Both the position numbers and the translations under genes were made by a program. The notes beneath the pieces were generated by a model. The model searched no databases and was not told where the DNA came from. It saw only the letters and a program-made list of their open reading frames with translations. A stretch of DNA of 64,000 nucleotides from the NCBI RefSeq assembly GCF_021026335.1, contig NZ_JAJNCY010000001.1, positions 62,001 to 126,000 on the forward strand, read 5' to 3'. How positions within the stretch are numbered: position 1 is the first letter of the stretch; the number at the start of each line of letters is the position of its first letter. Source of the DNA: Rhizobium sp. C1 (GTDB taxonomy: Bacteria; Pseudomonadota; Alphaproteobacteria; Rhizobiales; Rhizobiaceae). Below are positions 46,356-54,458 of the stretch, piece after piece.

Positions 46356-47687
46356 ATGGGACGACTGGAACCTGGGATCCATGCTGGCCGGCTTTCGCCT
46401 GCCGAATACGAGAAGAATTTTTCCGAGCTGCATCCGGTCTTTTCGGACCACGAAGCGCTGGTTGCCTCGGACCGCTGTTATTTCTGTTATGACGCGCCGT
46501 GCATGACGGCCTGTCCCACCTCCATCGATGTGCCTTTATTCATCCGTCAGATTTCGACGGGGAACGCCATCGGTGCTGCCAAGACGATTTTCGACCAGAA
46601 CATCATGGGCGGCATGTGCGCCCGCGTCTGTCCCACCGAAACGCTGTGCGAGCAGGCCTGTGTGCGCAACACGGCCGAGGAGCGCCCGGTCGAGATCGGC
46701 CGGTTGCAGCGTTACGCGACCGACAAGGCGATGGGCGCGGGCAAGCAGTTCTACACCCGCCCGGCGTCCAACGGGAAATCGGTTGGCGTCGTCGGGGCAG
46801 GTCCTGCGGGTCTTGCGGCAGCGCATCGGCTGGCCATGCATGGCTTCAATGTCATGGTCTATGACCATCGCGAAAAGGCCGGCGGCCTCAACGAATATGG
46901 CATCGCCACCTACAAGGCGACGGACGATATCGCCCAGAAGGAGGCCGACTATATCCTCTCCGTTGGCGGTATCGACGTGCTGGACGGTGAGATGCTGGGT
47001 CGCGATTTCACGCTGGCAGACCTTAAGGCCAAGCACGACGCAGTCTTCCTCGGCATCGGCCTTGGCGGCGTCAATGCGCTGACCGTTGAGGGCACACATG
47101 AATTCGGCGTGGTCGATGCGGTCGAGTTCATCGCCAACCTGCGCCAGGCCGAAACGAAGAGCGATGTGCCGGTCGGCCGCCGCGTCGTCGTCATCGGCGG
47201 CGGCATGACGGCAGTGGATGCCGCTGTTCAGGCCAAACTGCTCGGCGCCGAAGAGGTGACGATGTGCTACCGGCGCGGCCAGGAGCATATGAATGCCTCG
47301 CTCTACGAGCAGGAACTGGCCGCCTCCAAGGGCGTGCTGATCCGCCACTGGCTGGCGCCCAAGGCGGTGCTCAGCCACAGCGGCCATGTCACCGGCATCA
47401 CCATGGCCTATACCCATCTCGAAAACGGCCTTCTCAAGGAAACCGGCCATACGGTGGATATCGCCTGCGACCAGATCCTCACCGCCATTGGCCAGACGCT
47501 CGACATTGCCGGTCTCGACACGATCAGGATTGAGAAGGGCAAGATCGTCATTGACGAAGAGGGCCGTACCTCCGTTGCCGGTGTCTGGGCCGGCGGCGAC
47601 TGCGCAACCGGTGGCGAGGACCTGACCGTCTCCGCCGTCGCCATGGGCCGCGATGCGGCCATGTCCATCATCAAGGCTCTGGCCTGA
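46356..47687 (+). CDS. preT: NAD(P)-dependent dihydropyrimidine dehydrogenase, PreT (flavin/Fe-S) subunit
   Basis: A 443-residue subunit resembling the N-terminal part of mammalian dihydropyrimidine dehydrogenase. Residues ~40-110 hold cysteines for [4Fe-4S] clusters (CYFCYDAPCMTACPTSID, MCARVCPTETLCEQAC). FAD binds at VGVVGAGPAGLAAAHRL and NAD(P)H at VVVIGGGMTAVDAA; the C-terminus has WAGGDCATGGEDLTVSAVAMG. It passes electrons from NAD(P)H to PreA for uracil/thymine reduction, step one of the pathway whose later enzymes lie at 32.4-35.7 kb. preA follows after 22 bases. Confidence 0.93.
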   Translation: MGRLEPGIHAGRLSPAEYEKNFSELHPVFSDHEALVASDRCYFCYDAPCMTACPTSIDVPLFIRQISTGNAIGAAKTIFDQNIMGGMCARVCPTETLCEQACVRNTAEERPVEIGRLQRYATDKAMGAGKQFYTRPASNGKSVGVVGAGPAGLAAAHRLAMHGFNVMVYDHREKAGGLNEYGIATYKATDDIAQKEADYILSVGGIDVLDGEMLGRDFTLADLKAKHDAVFLGIGLGGVNALTVEGTHEFGVVDAVEFIANLRQAETKSDVPVGRRVVVIGGGMTAVDAAVQAKLLGAEEVTMCYRRGQEHMNASLYEQELAASKGVLIRHWLAPKAVLSHSGHVTGITMAYTHLENGLLKETGHTVDIACDQILTAIGQTLDIAGLDTIRIEKGKIVIDEEGRTSVAGVWAGGDCATGGEDLTVSAVAMGRDAAMSIIKALA

Positions 47688-47709
47688 AGCGCGGGAAGGG
47701 GAATTCAAA

Positions 47710-49023
47710 ATGGCTGATATCCGCAATAATTTCGTCGGCATCAAATCGCCCAACCCGTTTTGGCTCGCCTCCGCGCCGCCGACCGACAAGGCCTATAATG
47801 TCGAGCGCGCCTATGCCGCCGGCTGGGGTGGCGTGGTCTGGAAGACGCTGGGCGAGGAAGGTCCGCCGGTCGTCAACGTCAACGGCCCGCGCTATGGCGC
47901 GATCTGGGGCGCGGACCGTCGTCTTCTCGGCCTCAACAATATCGAGCTGATCACCGACCGCCCGCTGCAGGTCAACCTTCAGGAAATGAAGGCTGTGAAG
48001 AAGAAGTGGCGCGACCGGGCGCTGATCGCCTCGATCATGGTGCCTTGCGAGGAGGAGGCCTGGAAGGCGATCCTGCCGCTGGTCGAAGAGACCGAGGCCG
48101 ATGGCATCGAACTCAACTTCGGCTGTCCCCACGGCATGTCCGAGCGCGGCATGGGCGCCGCCGTCGGTCAGGTGCCGGAATATGTCGAGATGGTCGTGCG
48201 CTGGTGCAAGCAGTATACGCGCATGCCGGTCATCACCAAGCTGACGCCGAACGTCACCGATGTGCGCCGTCCGGCGCGCGCGGCGAAGAACGGCGGCACG
48301 GATGCCGTGTCGCTGATCAACACGATCAATTCGATCACCGGCGTCGACCTCGACACCTGTTCGCCGACGCCGTCCATCGACGGCAAGGGCACGCATGGCG
48401 GCTATTGCGGCCCGGCGGTGAAGCCGATCGCGCTCAACATGGTCGCCGAGATCGCCCGCGATTCGGAAACCTACGGTCTGCCGATCTCCGGCATCGGCGG
48501 CGTCACGACATGGCGCGATGCGGCGGAATTCCTGATGCTCGGGGCCGGCAATGTGCAGGTCTGCACGGCGGCCATGACCTACGGCTTCAAGATCGTGCAG
48601 GAAATGATCACCGGGCTTGAAGCGTGGATGGACGAGAAGGGCTATGCCACGCTCGACGACTTCCGTGGCAAGGCCGTGCCGAACGTCACCGACTGGCAGT
48701 ACTTGAACCTCAACTATATCGCCAAGGCGCATATCGACCAAGACGCCTGCATCAAGTGCGGCCGCTGTCACATCGCCTGCGAGGACACCTCGCACCAGGC
48801 GATCACCAACATGGTCAACGGCGTGCGCCACTTCGAGGTCATCGAAGAGGAATGTGTCGCCTGCAACCTCTGCATCGATGTCTGCCCGGTCGAAAGCTGC
48901 ATCACCATGGTCGAAAAGCAGCCCGGCGAAATCGACAAGCGCACCGGCAAGGTCGTGTCTGCCGAGTATGCCAACTGGACGACGCATCCGAACAATCCGA
49001 TGGCGAAGGTCGCCGCGGAGTGA
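47710..49023 (+). CDS. preA: Dihydropyrimidine dehydrogenase, PreA (FMN/Fe-S) subunit
   Basis: A 437-residue subunit with an FMN barrel like dihydroorotate dehydrogenase (FVGIKSPNPFWLASAPPTD, GIELNFGCPHGMSERGMGAA, VITKLTPNVTD, SGIGGVTTWRDAAEFLMLG) and two C-terminal [4Fe-4S] motifs (CIKCGRCHIACE, CVACNLCIDVCPVESC). It reduces uracil and thymine to 5,6-dihydro forms. The position corresponding to the catalytic cysteine of mammalian enzyme (GLACGQ) reads GAAVGQ; as far as I recall E. coli PreA also has valine there. Start 47710 follows GGGGAATTC; upstream in-frame residues are not family-like. Confidence 0.94.
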   Translation: MADIRNNFVGIKSPNPFWLASAPPTDKAYNVERAYAAGWGGVVWKTLGEEGPPVVNVNGPRYGAIWGADRRLLGLNNIELITDRPLQVNLQEMKAVKKKWRDRALIASIMVPCEEEAWKAILPLVEETEADGIELNFGCPHGMSERGMGAAVGQVPEYVEMVVRWCKQYTRMPVITKLTPNVTDVRRPARAAKNGGTDAVSLINTINSITGVDLDTCSPTPSIDGKGTHGGYCGPAVKPIALNMVAEIARDSETYGLPISGIGGVTTWRDAAEFLMLGAGNVQVCTAAMTYGFKIVQEMITGLEAWMDEKGYATLDDFRGKAVPNVTDWQYLNLNYIAKAHIDQDACIKCGRCHIACEDTSHQAITNMVNGVRHFEVIEEECVACNLCIDVCPVESCITMVEKQPGEIDKRTGKVVSAEYANWTTHPNNPMAKVAAE

Positions 49024-49045
49024 AGAAATCGGATTGAGAGAACAG

Positions 49046-49080
49046 CGAGGCCTCCGGAAACGGGGGCCTTCTTTTTTGTC
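49046..49080 (+). terminator. Rho-independent terminator after preA
   Basis: Nine-base arms AGGCCTCCG (49048-49056) and CGGGGGCCT (49061-49069) with one G-U pair close a GAAA tetraloop and are followed by TCTTTTTTG. It ends the preTA operon. Confidence 0.92.
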
Positions 49081-49120
49081 ATGTCTATATGCCGAAGTGG
49101 GCAGGCGGTTACCGCATCCG

Positions 49121-49230
49121 CCTCCCCCCTTGTGGGGGAGATGGCGGCAGCCAGAGGGGGACTTTGCCAAGACCGCCGAAGTTCGCGGCAAAAAAAAGGC
49201 CCCTCCCCAACCCTCCCCACAAGGGGGAGG
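49121..49230. repeat. Intergenic inverted repeat, CCTCCCCC..GGGGGAGG type
   Basis: Arms near 49121-49140 (CCTCCCCCCTTGTGGGGGAG) and 49212-49230 (CCTCCCCACAAGGGGGAGG) are near-perfect reverse complements, each itself hairpin-forming. It belongs with the repeats at 30624 and 34271 and separates the convergent preA and AhpD-like genes. Confidence 0.8.
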
Positions 49231-49261
49231 GAGAGCCGCCGTCGCGGTTGCCTCTATTGCG

Positions 49262-49597
49262 CTACTCTGTCTGCCCCTCGAACAACCTCAACGCCATGAG
49301 CGCATGGCCCAATGTCCCGCCGGCGCGGACGGCGGCGGCGATCATGGCGGTTTCGGCGAGTTCTTCGGCACTCGCTCCTGCCTTCGCTGCGGCCTTCGAG
49401 TGGACGTCGAGGCAGTAGGCGCATTGCGTGGTGAGCGCCACGGCGAGCGAAATCAGTTCGCGATACTTGCGCGGGATCTCGCCGTCGTCGCGTTCGCAGG
49501 CATGGTTGAAGGCGAGGAAGGCCTTGGCCTCTGTCGGGGCAAGGCTTGCCAGATGCGGGACGGTCAGAAGGTCTTGCGGTTTCTGATAGGCGGTCAC
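49262..49597 (-). CDS. Carboxymuconolactone decarboxylase / AhpD-like protein
   Basis: A 111-residue all-helical protein. The AhpD-type redox motif is intact: CAYCLDVHSK preceded by EIPRKYRELISLAVALTTQ, giving E, CxxC and H in the usual spacing. The tail is AGGTLGHALMALRLFEG. Such proteins act as peroxidase/disulphide reductase helpers rather than true decarboxylases. It is last in an operon with an ECF sigma factor and a DUF2892 protein, with four bases to the sigma gene, suggesting an oxidative or thiol stress unit. Confidence 0.88.
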   Translation of the reverse strand: MTAYQKPQDLLTVPHLASLAPTEAKAFLAFNHACERDDGEIPRKYRELISLAVALTTQCAYCLDVHSKAAAKAGASAEELAETAMIAAAVRAGGTLGHALMALRLFEGQTE

Positions 49598-49601
49598 GAT
49601 C

Positions 49602-50120
49602 TCACCTCGCCAGATATTCGCGCAGCAGCAGGCGGGCGCGGTGCAGCCTTGCCTTCACGGCCTGCCGGGATAGGCCAAGCGCTGCGGCTATCTCGTCGAT
49701 CGTCATCTCGTGCAGGTCGCGCATGACGGCGACCTCGCGATAGGACTGCGGCAGCGCCTCGAACGCGGCGGCGAGGTCGAGGCGCAATTCGCTCTCCTGC
49801 CGGGCGGCGAGCACCCGCTCGAGAGCATCATCGTCCCGGGCGATCAGGCCGACATCGCGGGCGAGCTTCATGCAGGTGCGCTGCACCACCTTGAACAGCC
49901 AACCGGAAAGTGCTGCGAAGGCGCGGATCGCGCCGATATGGCGAGAGAGGAGCCATAGCACTTCCTGCGTCGCATCATCGACATCGGAGGACGTGCGGCA
50001 TGAGGCGCGGGCATAGCGGCGGATATCGGGCTGGGTTTTCTCCAGTAGCTTCAGGATAGCTGCCTGGTCGCCACGCTGCGCTGCCTCGAAGGTCTCGTGA
50101 GGGATCGCGCCCGCAGTCAT
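49602..50120 (-). CDS. ECF-type RNA polymerase sigma factor
   Basis: A 172-residue sigma-70 family factor with start ATG 50120 after GGGGGAAAG. Region 2 is seen in IRRYARASCRTSSDVDDATQEVLWLLSRH and region 4 in LPQSYREVAVMRDLHEMTIDEIAAALGLSRQAVKARLHRARLLLREYL. No anti-sigma gene is adjacent; the operon partners are an AhpD-like protein (downstream) and a DUF2892 membrane protein (upstream, four-base overlap). One of them may replace an anti-sigma factor as the sensor. Confidence 0.92.
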   Translation of the reverse strand: MTAGAIPHETFEAAQRGDQAAILKLLEKTQPDIRRYARASCRTSSDVDDATQEVLWLLSRHIGAIRAFAALSGWLFKVVQRTCMKLARDVGLIARDDDALERVLAARQESELRLDLAAAFEALPQSYREVAVMRDLHEMTIDEIAAALGLSRQAVKARLHRARLLLREYLAR

Positions 50121-50326
50121 GATCTTTCCCCCTTGCCGATCCCTGCGACGGCGCAGGCCGGGCACCAGCCGATGAAGCCGGTGAGCACCATGCCGATCCC
50201 GGCTGCCGCTGCCAGCCAGTTCCACGGGGCCGCCAACATGAGCGGCCCGATAACCACGAAAGTCGCTCCGGCCACGATGCGCACCACCTGTTGTACGCGT
50301 CCGATGTTATTGCGGTAGAATGCCAT
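50117..50326 (-). CDS. DUF2892 family small membrane protein
   Basis: A 69-residue protein beginning MAFYRNNIGRVQQVVRIVAGA, with two membrane helices and a short tail containing the GWCPACAVAGI cysteine pair. This is the DUF2892 (YgaP C-terminal-like) family, often near rhodanese, thiol or sulphur genes. The CxxC at the membrane edge could be redox-active. It is first in the operon with the ECF sigma gene and overlaps it by four bases. Confidence 0.88.
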   Translation of the reverse strand: MAFYRNNIGRVQQVVRIVAGATFVVIGPLMLAAPWNWLAAAAGIGMVLTGFIGWCPACAVAGIGKGERS

Positions 50327-50554
50327 GTAAACCCTCCTTCGTCAGACAAGACGGATCGTCTTGCCGGTAAAGAGGCGGGGAGGGCCCAAAAGGATTCGCG
50401 GGACTGGCGAATATTTTGCGCGGGCTGAGGTTCAGGCGCCGGGCAGAGGCTTCAATCAACAAAAGTGCTGTGGTCTCAACAATATCTGTTGGAATTGCCG
50501 CCGGCATCGTGGAAAGCTCAGGGCATTCGTGAATGCCAATGCCAGAGTCCCCGC

Positions 50555-51475
50555 ATGTCCGAGATCAAGACCGCCCATAACGCTCATGCCACCGGCCGCG
50601 AGAAGTGGATGGCGCATCTGGCGATGCTGTGTTTTGCGCTTATGATCTCCGGATCGTTTTCGCTGGGCGGCATTGCGGCGAAATATGCTTCGGCGGCGGC
50701 AATCAATGCGCTGCGCTACATTCTCTCCGTCGCGGTCATGTGGGTGGTTGCCACGCAAATCATGAAGGTGAAGCTCACGATCCCGAAGGAGCCTTGGCGC
50801 TATGTGGTGCTCGGGCTTCTCATGGCGGTCTACATGTTCACGATGTTCACGGCGCTGGAATTTACCTCGCCGGTGGCCACGGGGGCGGTGTTCACGCTCA
50901 TGCCGCTGATCTCGGCCGGATTTGCCTGGTTTCTCATGCGTCAGCATACCAAGCCACCGGTTCTGCTGAGCCTCGTCGTCGCCGCCATCGGTTCCGTGTG
51001 GGTGATCTTCCGCGGCGACATCAACGCCATTCTCGGCTTTGACGTCGGGCGCGGCGAGGCGATCTATTTCATCGGCATCGTGTGTCATGCGGCCTATGCG
51101 CCGCTGCTCAGGCTGTTCAGTCGCGGCGAGCCGCCGATCTTTGTCGGTTTCTGGGCGGTGGCGGCGACAGGTGCGTGGCTGATGATCCCCGGCATTCCCG
51201 CGCTGATCCATACGGACCTCACTGCCTTTCCGGCGGAGGTCTGGGTCGCGGTGCTCTATCTGGCTGTGGCGACGACCGCCGTGACCTTCATGCTTCTGCA
51301 ATATGCCTCGATGCGCCTGCCGGCCTCCAAGACGCTGTCCTATGGCTATCTCACGCCGTCCTTCATCATTCTGCTGGAAGGCCTGATCGGTCACGGCTGG
51401 GTTGGCGTGACCATCTGGGTTGGTGCACTGGTAACGGCGCTGGGGCTCGTGATTTCCGGCCTGTTGCCCGACTGA
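50555..51475 (+). CDS. DMT superfamily (EamA) transporter
   Basis: A 306-residue inner-membrane protein with about ten helices, arranged as two EamA repeats. The start ATG 50555 gives MSEIKTAHNAHATGREKWMAHL; the N-terminal repeat includes SGSFSLGGIAAKYASAAAINALRYILS. The C-terminal repeat includes LLQYASMRLPASKTLSYGYLTPSFIILLEGL. EamA proteins export metabolites or amino acids; the substrate is unknown. It is convergent with the MFS gene downstream (10-base gap). Confidence 0.88.
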   Translation: MSEIKTAHNAHATGREKWMAHLAMLCFALMISGSFSLGGIAAKYASAAAINALRYILSVAVMWVVATQIMKVKLTIPKEPWRYVVLGLLMAVYMFTMFTALEFTSPVATGAVFTLMPLISAGFAWFLMRQHTKPPVLLSLVVAAIGSVWVIFRGDINAILGFDVGRGEAIYFIGIVCHAAYAPLLRLFSRGEPPIFVGFWAVAATGAWLMIPGIPALIHTDLTAFPAEVWVAVLYLAVATTAVTFMLLQYASMRLPASKTLSYGYLTPSFIILLEGLIGHGWVGVTIWVGALVTALGLVISGLLPD

Positions 51476-51484
51476 GCGGCAGGC

Positions 51485-52750
51485 TCAAGGGATAGCGGGC
51501 GCGGGTTCCGGCTCGGCGGCGCGTTCGCCATCTCCCGGCCGGGGCGGTGCTATGTCGTGCCGCCAGATGAAGAAGACGATGACCGCGATGAAGGCAATGC
51601 CGCCGTGGAACCAGTAGGCGAGCTTGTAGCCGCCGAGATCGGTCAGCCAGCCGGCCACGATATTGCTCGTTGAGGCGCCGATGCCCTGGATCGTCCCGAC
51701 GACCGCCAATCCGACATTGAACCGGCCTGTGCCGGAGAGAATGCGCTCAACGGCGATGGCCGTGGCGATGCCGATCAGGCCGGCGCCTACGCCGTCGAGG
51801 ATCTGCACCGGATAGATCGAGCCGAAGGAGGTGAAGGCGCCCGCAATCGCGCCGCGCACCGGCAGGGCGATGAGGCCGATGAGGATCACGCTGGCGAGCC
51901 CGAAGCGGCGGATGAGAAAGGGGGCGGCCAGAGCCATCACGATCATCGAAAGCTGGGAAACGCCTGTGGTGATGGCGGTCGTGCGGAAGGGGGTTCCGAG
52001 CTGGATCGAGAAGCTCTGCGCGATCAGCCGGCTGATCGGGGCATTGCCGAAATGGAAGATCATCAGCACGACGGCGAGCGCCAGCAGGCCCTTGCGTTCG
52101 AACAGCACGCTGAAGCCCGAAGGACCGGTCTCGCCCTCGTCATGCGCGAGGCCGCGCGCGACCTTGTTGTCAATCCGCTCAGGGTCGATGGCGAGAACCG
52201 CGATGATGGTTGCAATCGCAGTTGCGATCATCAGATAGACGATGCCGGCCATGCCGAAGAAGACGGTGCCGAAATAGATGGCGGCGAGCGAAAAGACGTT
52301 GCCGGCGTGGTTCCAGAATTCATTGCGCGAGACCTGGGTGGAGAAGCGCTGCTCGCCCACGAGCCCGAGGGTGAGGCCCATCAGCGCCGGGCCGACAACC
52401 GCGCCGACAATGGCTGTCGCTGATTGTCCGCCGAAGACCGAATAATTGTCAGGGCTGGCGAGCGTCCAGAGGGCCGCGGCGGTGACGAAGATGACTGGCA
52501 GGATGATCAGCGTGCGCTTGTAGTTCGAGGCGTCCACCAGCGCGCCGAACAGCGGCGTTGCGATCATTCCCAGCACACCGCCGATCGTGGCGATCATGCC
52601 GAGCGTGAAGGGGTTCCAGCCATTGGTCGCCAGAAAGCCGTCCAGAAAGGGACCGAGGCCGTCGCGCGCATCAGCGAGGAAGAAGTTGAGGGCGGCTAGG
52701 GCGAAGATGGAACGGTCGAACGGGCGGGGGGGTGCCGGGGCGGTCGCCAT
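51485..52750 (-). CDS. Major facilitator superfamily transporter
   Basis: A 421-residue MFS protein with twelve predicted helices. It begins MATAPAPPRPFDRSIFALAALNFFLADARDG. The loop 2-3 motif is GVLGMIATPLFGALVDASNYKR. The C-terminal tail is proline-rich (PPRPGDGERAAEPEPAPAIP). The closest impression is a drug/metabolite exporter of the YfkF/Bcr-like type, but no substrate can be given. It is divergent from the ArsB-like gene across 346 bases of repeat-containing DNA. Confidence 0.86.
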   Translation of the reverse strand: MATAPAPPRPFDRSIFALAALNFFLADARDGLGPFLDGFLATNGWNPFTLGMIATIGGVLGMIATPLFGALVDASNYKRTLIILPVIFVTAAALWTLASPDNYSVFGGQSATAIVGAVVGPALMGLTLGLVGEQRFSTQVSRNEFWNHAGNVFSLAAIYFGTVFFGMAGIVYLMIATAIATIIAVLAIDPERIDNKVARGLAHDEGETGPSGFSVLFERKGLLALAVVLMIFHFGNAPISRLIAQSFSIQLGTPFRTTAITTGVSQLSMIVMALAAPFLIRRFGLASVILIGLIALPVRGAIAGAFTSFGSIYPVQILDGVGAGLIGIATAIAVERILSGTGRFNVGLAVVGTIQGIGASTSNIVAGWLTDLGGYKLAYWFHGGIAFIAVIVFFIWRHDIAPPRPGDGERAAEPEPAPAIP

Positions 52751-52802
52751 GAACTGCAGCTTTCGTCATTGAAATCGCCCTAGCAATGCTTCCGTGGGCA
52801 AT

Positions 52803-52988
52803 TTGTTCCGGCACCATTACAATTTACGGAGCACCCGCGTTTCGGCGCGGAGGCTTGACGTTGGACGCTGCCCGCGCGCCGACGTCACCATCGAGGGATC
52901 AGGAGGGGGCGGGAAACGTCGTTCTGAAATTTTGCGGGCAGCGTCCAACGGCGGAACAATGCGGCCATCTCCGAATTGTTCCGGCACC
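52803..52988. repeat. Composite repeat region between the MFS and ArsB-type genes
   Basis: Direct repeat TTGTTCCGGCACC at 52803-52815 and 52976-52988, surrounding a 16-base inverted repeat GTTGGACGCTGCCCGC (52860-52875) / GCGGGCAGCGTCCAAC (52934-52949). A further inverted pair CGGAACAAT (52952-52960) / ATTGTTCCG (52975-52983) is present. No coding frame here is convincing, so it may be a small palindromic element. The remaining 346-base gap also holds both promoters. Confidence 0.7.
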
Positions 52989-53096
52989 GCATAGCTTCTT
53001 TTTTGGAATCGGAGCCTGTGGTAGAGCCTGCCGCGACCGAAGCTTGCCTGCCGATCGCGCTTCCCGCCGAAATTCCAGCCTGGAACGACGTCTGAC

Positions 53097-54371
53097 ATGA
53101 TCCTGAACGATCCCTCCTCACTGGCAATCGTTGCGATTGCCGCGCTCACTGCGCTTGGCCTTCTCGTGCGGCCGTTCCGATGGCCGGAGGCCGTCTGGGC
53201 TGTGCTGGCTGCGGCCGTGCTGGTCCTTTGCGGGCTGATTGCCTGGCGCAGCGCCTATGCGGGCGTCGCCAAGGGGCTCGATGTCTATCTCTTCCTCATC
53301 GGCATGATGCTGATCTCCGACATTGCGCGCAAGGAAGGGCTCTTCGACTGGCTGGCGGCGATTGCAACGGGACACGCCCAGGGTTCGCCGCGCCGACTCT
53401 TTGTGCTGATCTATCTCGTCGGCGTACTGGTCACGGTCTTCATGTCCAACGATGCGACCGCCGTCGTGCTGACGCCGGCCGTCTATGCGGCCTGCAAGGC
53501 CGCGAAGGTGCGCGATCCGTTCCCCTACATGCTGATCTGCGCCTTCATCGCGAATGCGGCCAGTTTCGTGCTGCCAATCTCCAACCCGGCCAACCTCGTC
53601 ATCTTCAGCGGTGGGCACATGCCGGCGCTGGGCACCTGGTTTTCGATGTTTGCGCTGCCCTCGGTGGTCTCCATCGTCGTGACCTTCGCTGCGCTTTACA
53701 TGACGCAGCGCAAGGCGATCGCACAGGACAACATCTCCACGGAGGTCGAAGCCGTCCATCTCAGTCATGGAGCGAAGATCGCCGGCCTCGGGCTCATCGT
53801 GACGGCCGTCGCGCTTCTGATTGCCTCGGCGCTGGATTTCGATCTCGGCTGGCCGACCTTCATTGCCGGTTTTGCCACGCTGGCGCTCGTCAGCCTCTTC
53901 AACCGCGAAAATCCGGTTGGCTACATGAAGGAGATTTCGTGGAGTGTGCTGCCGCTGGTCGCCGGCCTCTTTGTCGTCGTCGAGGCGCTGGGGCAGACGG
54001 GCATGATCCATTCGCTGGCGGCGACGCTCAACGCCTATGCCGCGAGCGATCCGAAGACCACGGTCATGGGGGCAGGGATTGCGACCGGGCTCATCGCCAA
54101 TATCGTCAACAACCTGCCGGCCGGACTGGTGGCCGGCAGCGTTGTCAACACGGCGCACGCCTCGCCGGCGATTTCGGCAGCCGTGCTGATCGGCATTGAT
54201 CTCGGGCCGAACCTTTCGATTACCGGTTCGCTGGCCACGATCCTCTGGATCAACGCGCTGCGGCGGGAAGGCATCGAAGTCGGCTTCTGGCGCTTCCTGA
54301 CAATCGGCTTTGTCGTCATGGTTCCGGCGCTGCTGGCGACGCTGGCGAGTGTGGCTCTGCTCGCGGGCTGA
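53097..54371 (+). CDS. ArsB/NhaD-type anion permease
   Basis: A 424-residue protein with about eleven or twelve membrane helices of the ion transporter (IT) superfamily. ArsB-like landmarks are FMSNDATAVVLTPAVYAACKAA, SFVLPISNPANLVIFSGGHMPALGTWF, and NIVNNLPAGLVAGSVV with LSITGSLATILWINALRREG. ArsB exports arsenite; no ArsR, ArsC or ArsH gene is adjacent, so the substrate could be another anion. It is followed after 87 bases by an alpha/beta hydrolase gene. Confidence 0.86.
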   Translation: MILNDPSSLAIVAIAALTALGLLVRPFRWPEAVWAVLAAAVLVLCGLIAWRSAYAGVAKGLDVYLFLIGMMLISDIARKEGLFDWLAAIATGHAQGSPRRLFVLIYLVGVLVTVFMSNDATAVVLTPAVYAACKAAKVRDPFPYMLICAFIANAASFVLPISNPANLVIFSGGHMPALGTWFSMFALPSVVSIVVTFAALYMTQRKAIAQDNISTEVEAVHLSHGAKIAGLGLIVTAVALLIASALDFDLGWPTFIAGFATLALVSLFNRENPVGYMKEISWSVLPLVAGLFVVVEALGQTGMIHSLAATLNAYAASDPKTTVMGAGIATGLIANIVNNLPAGLVAGSVVNTAHASPAISAAVLIGIDLGPNLSITGSLATILWINALRREGIEVGFWRFLTIGFVVMVPALLATLASVALLAG

Positions 54372-54458
54372 ACGGGCTTCTTGGATTTGCGCCATGGACG
54401 ACCGGATGCGGAACTGCCAAACTCGCGCAATCGACAGTACAGCAGCAGAGGATGACGC

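Noticed and set aside
52817-53149. Minus-strand 110-codon frame between the MFS and ArsB-type genes
   Set aside because: Runs through direct and inverted repeats, lacks a ribosome site and any family pattern.
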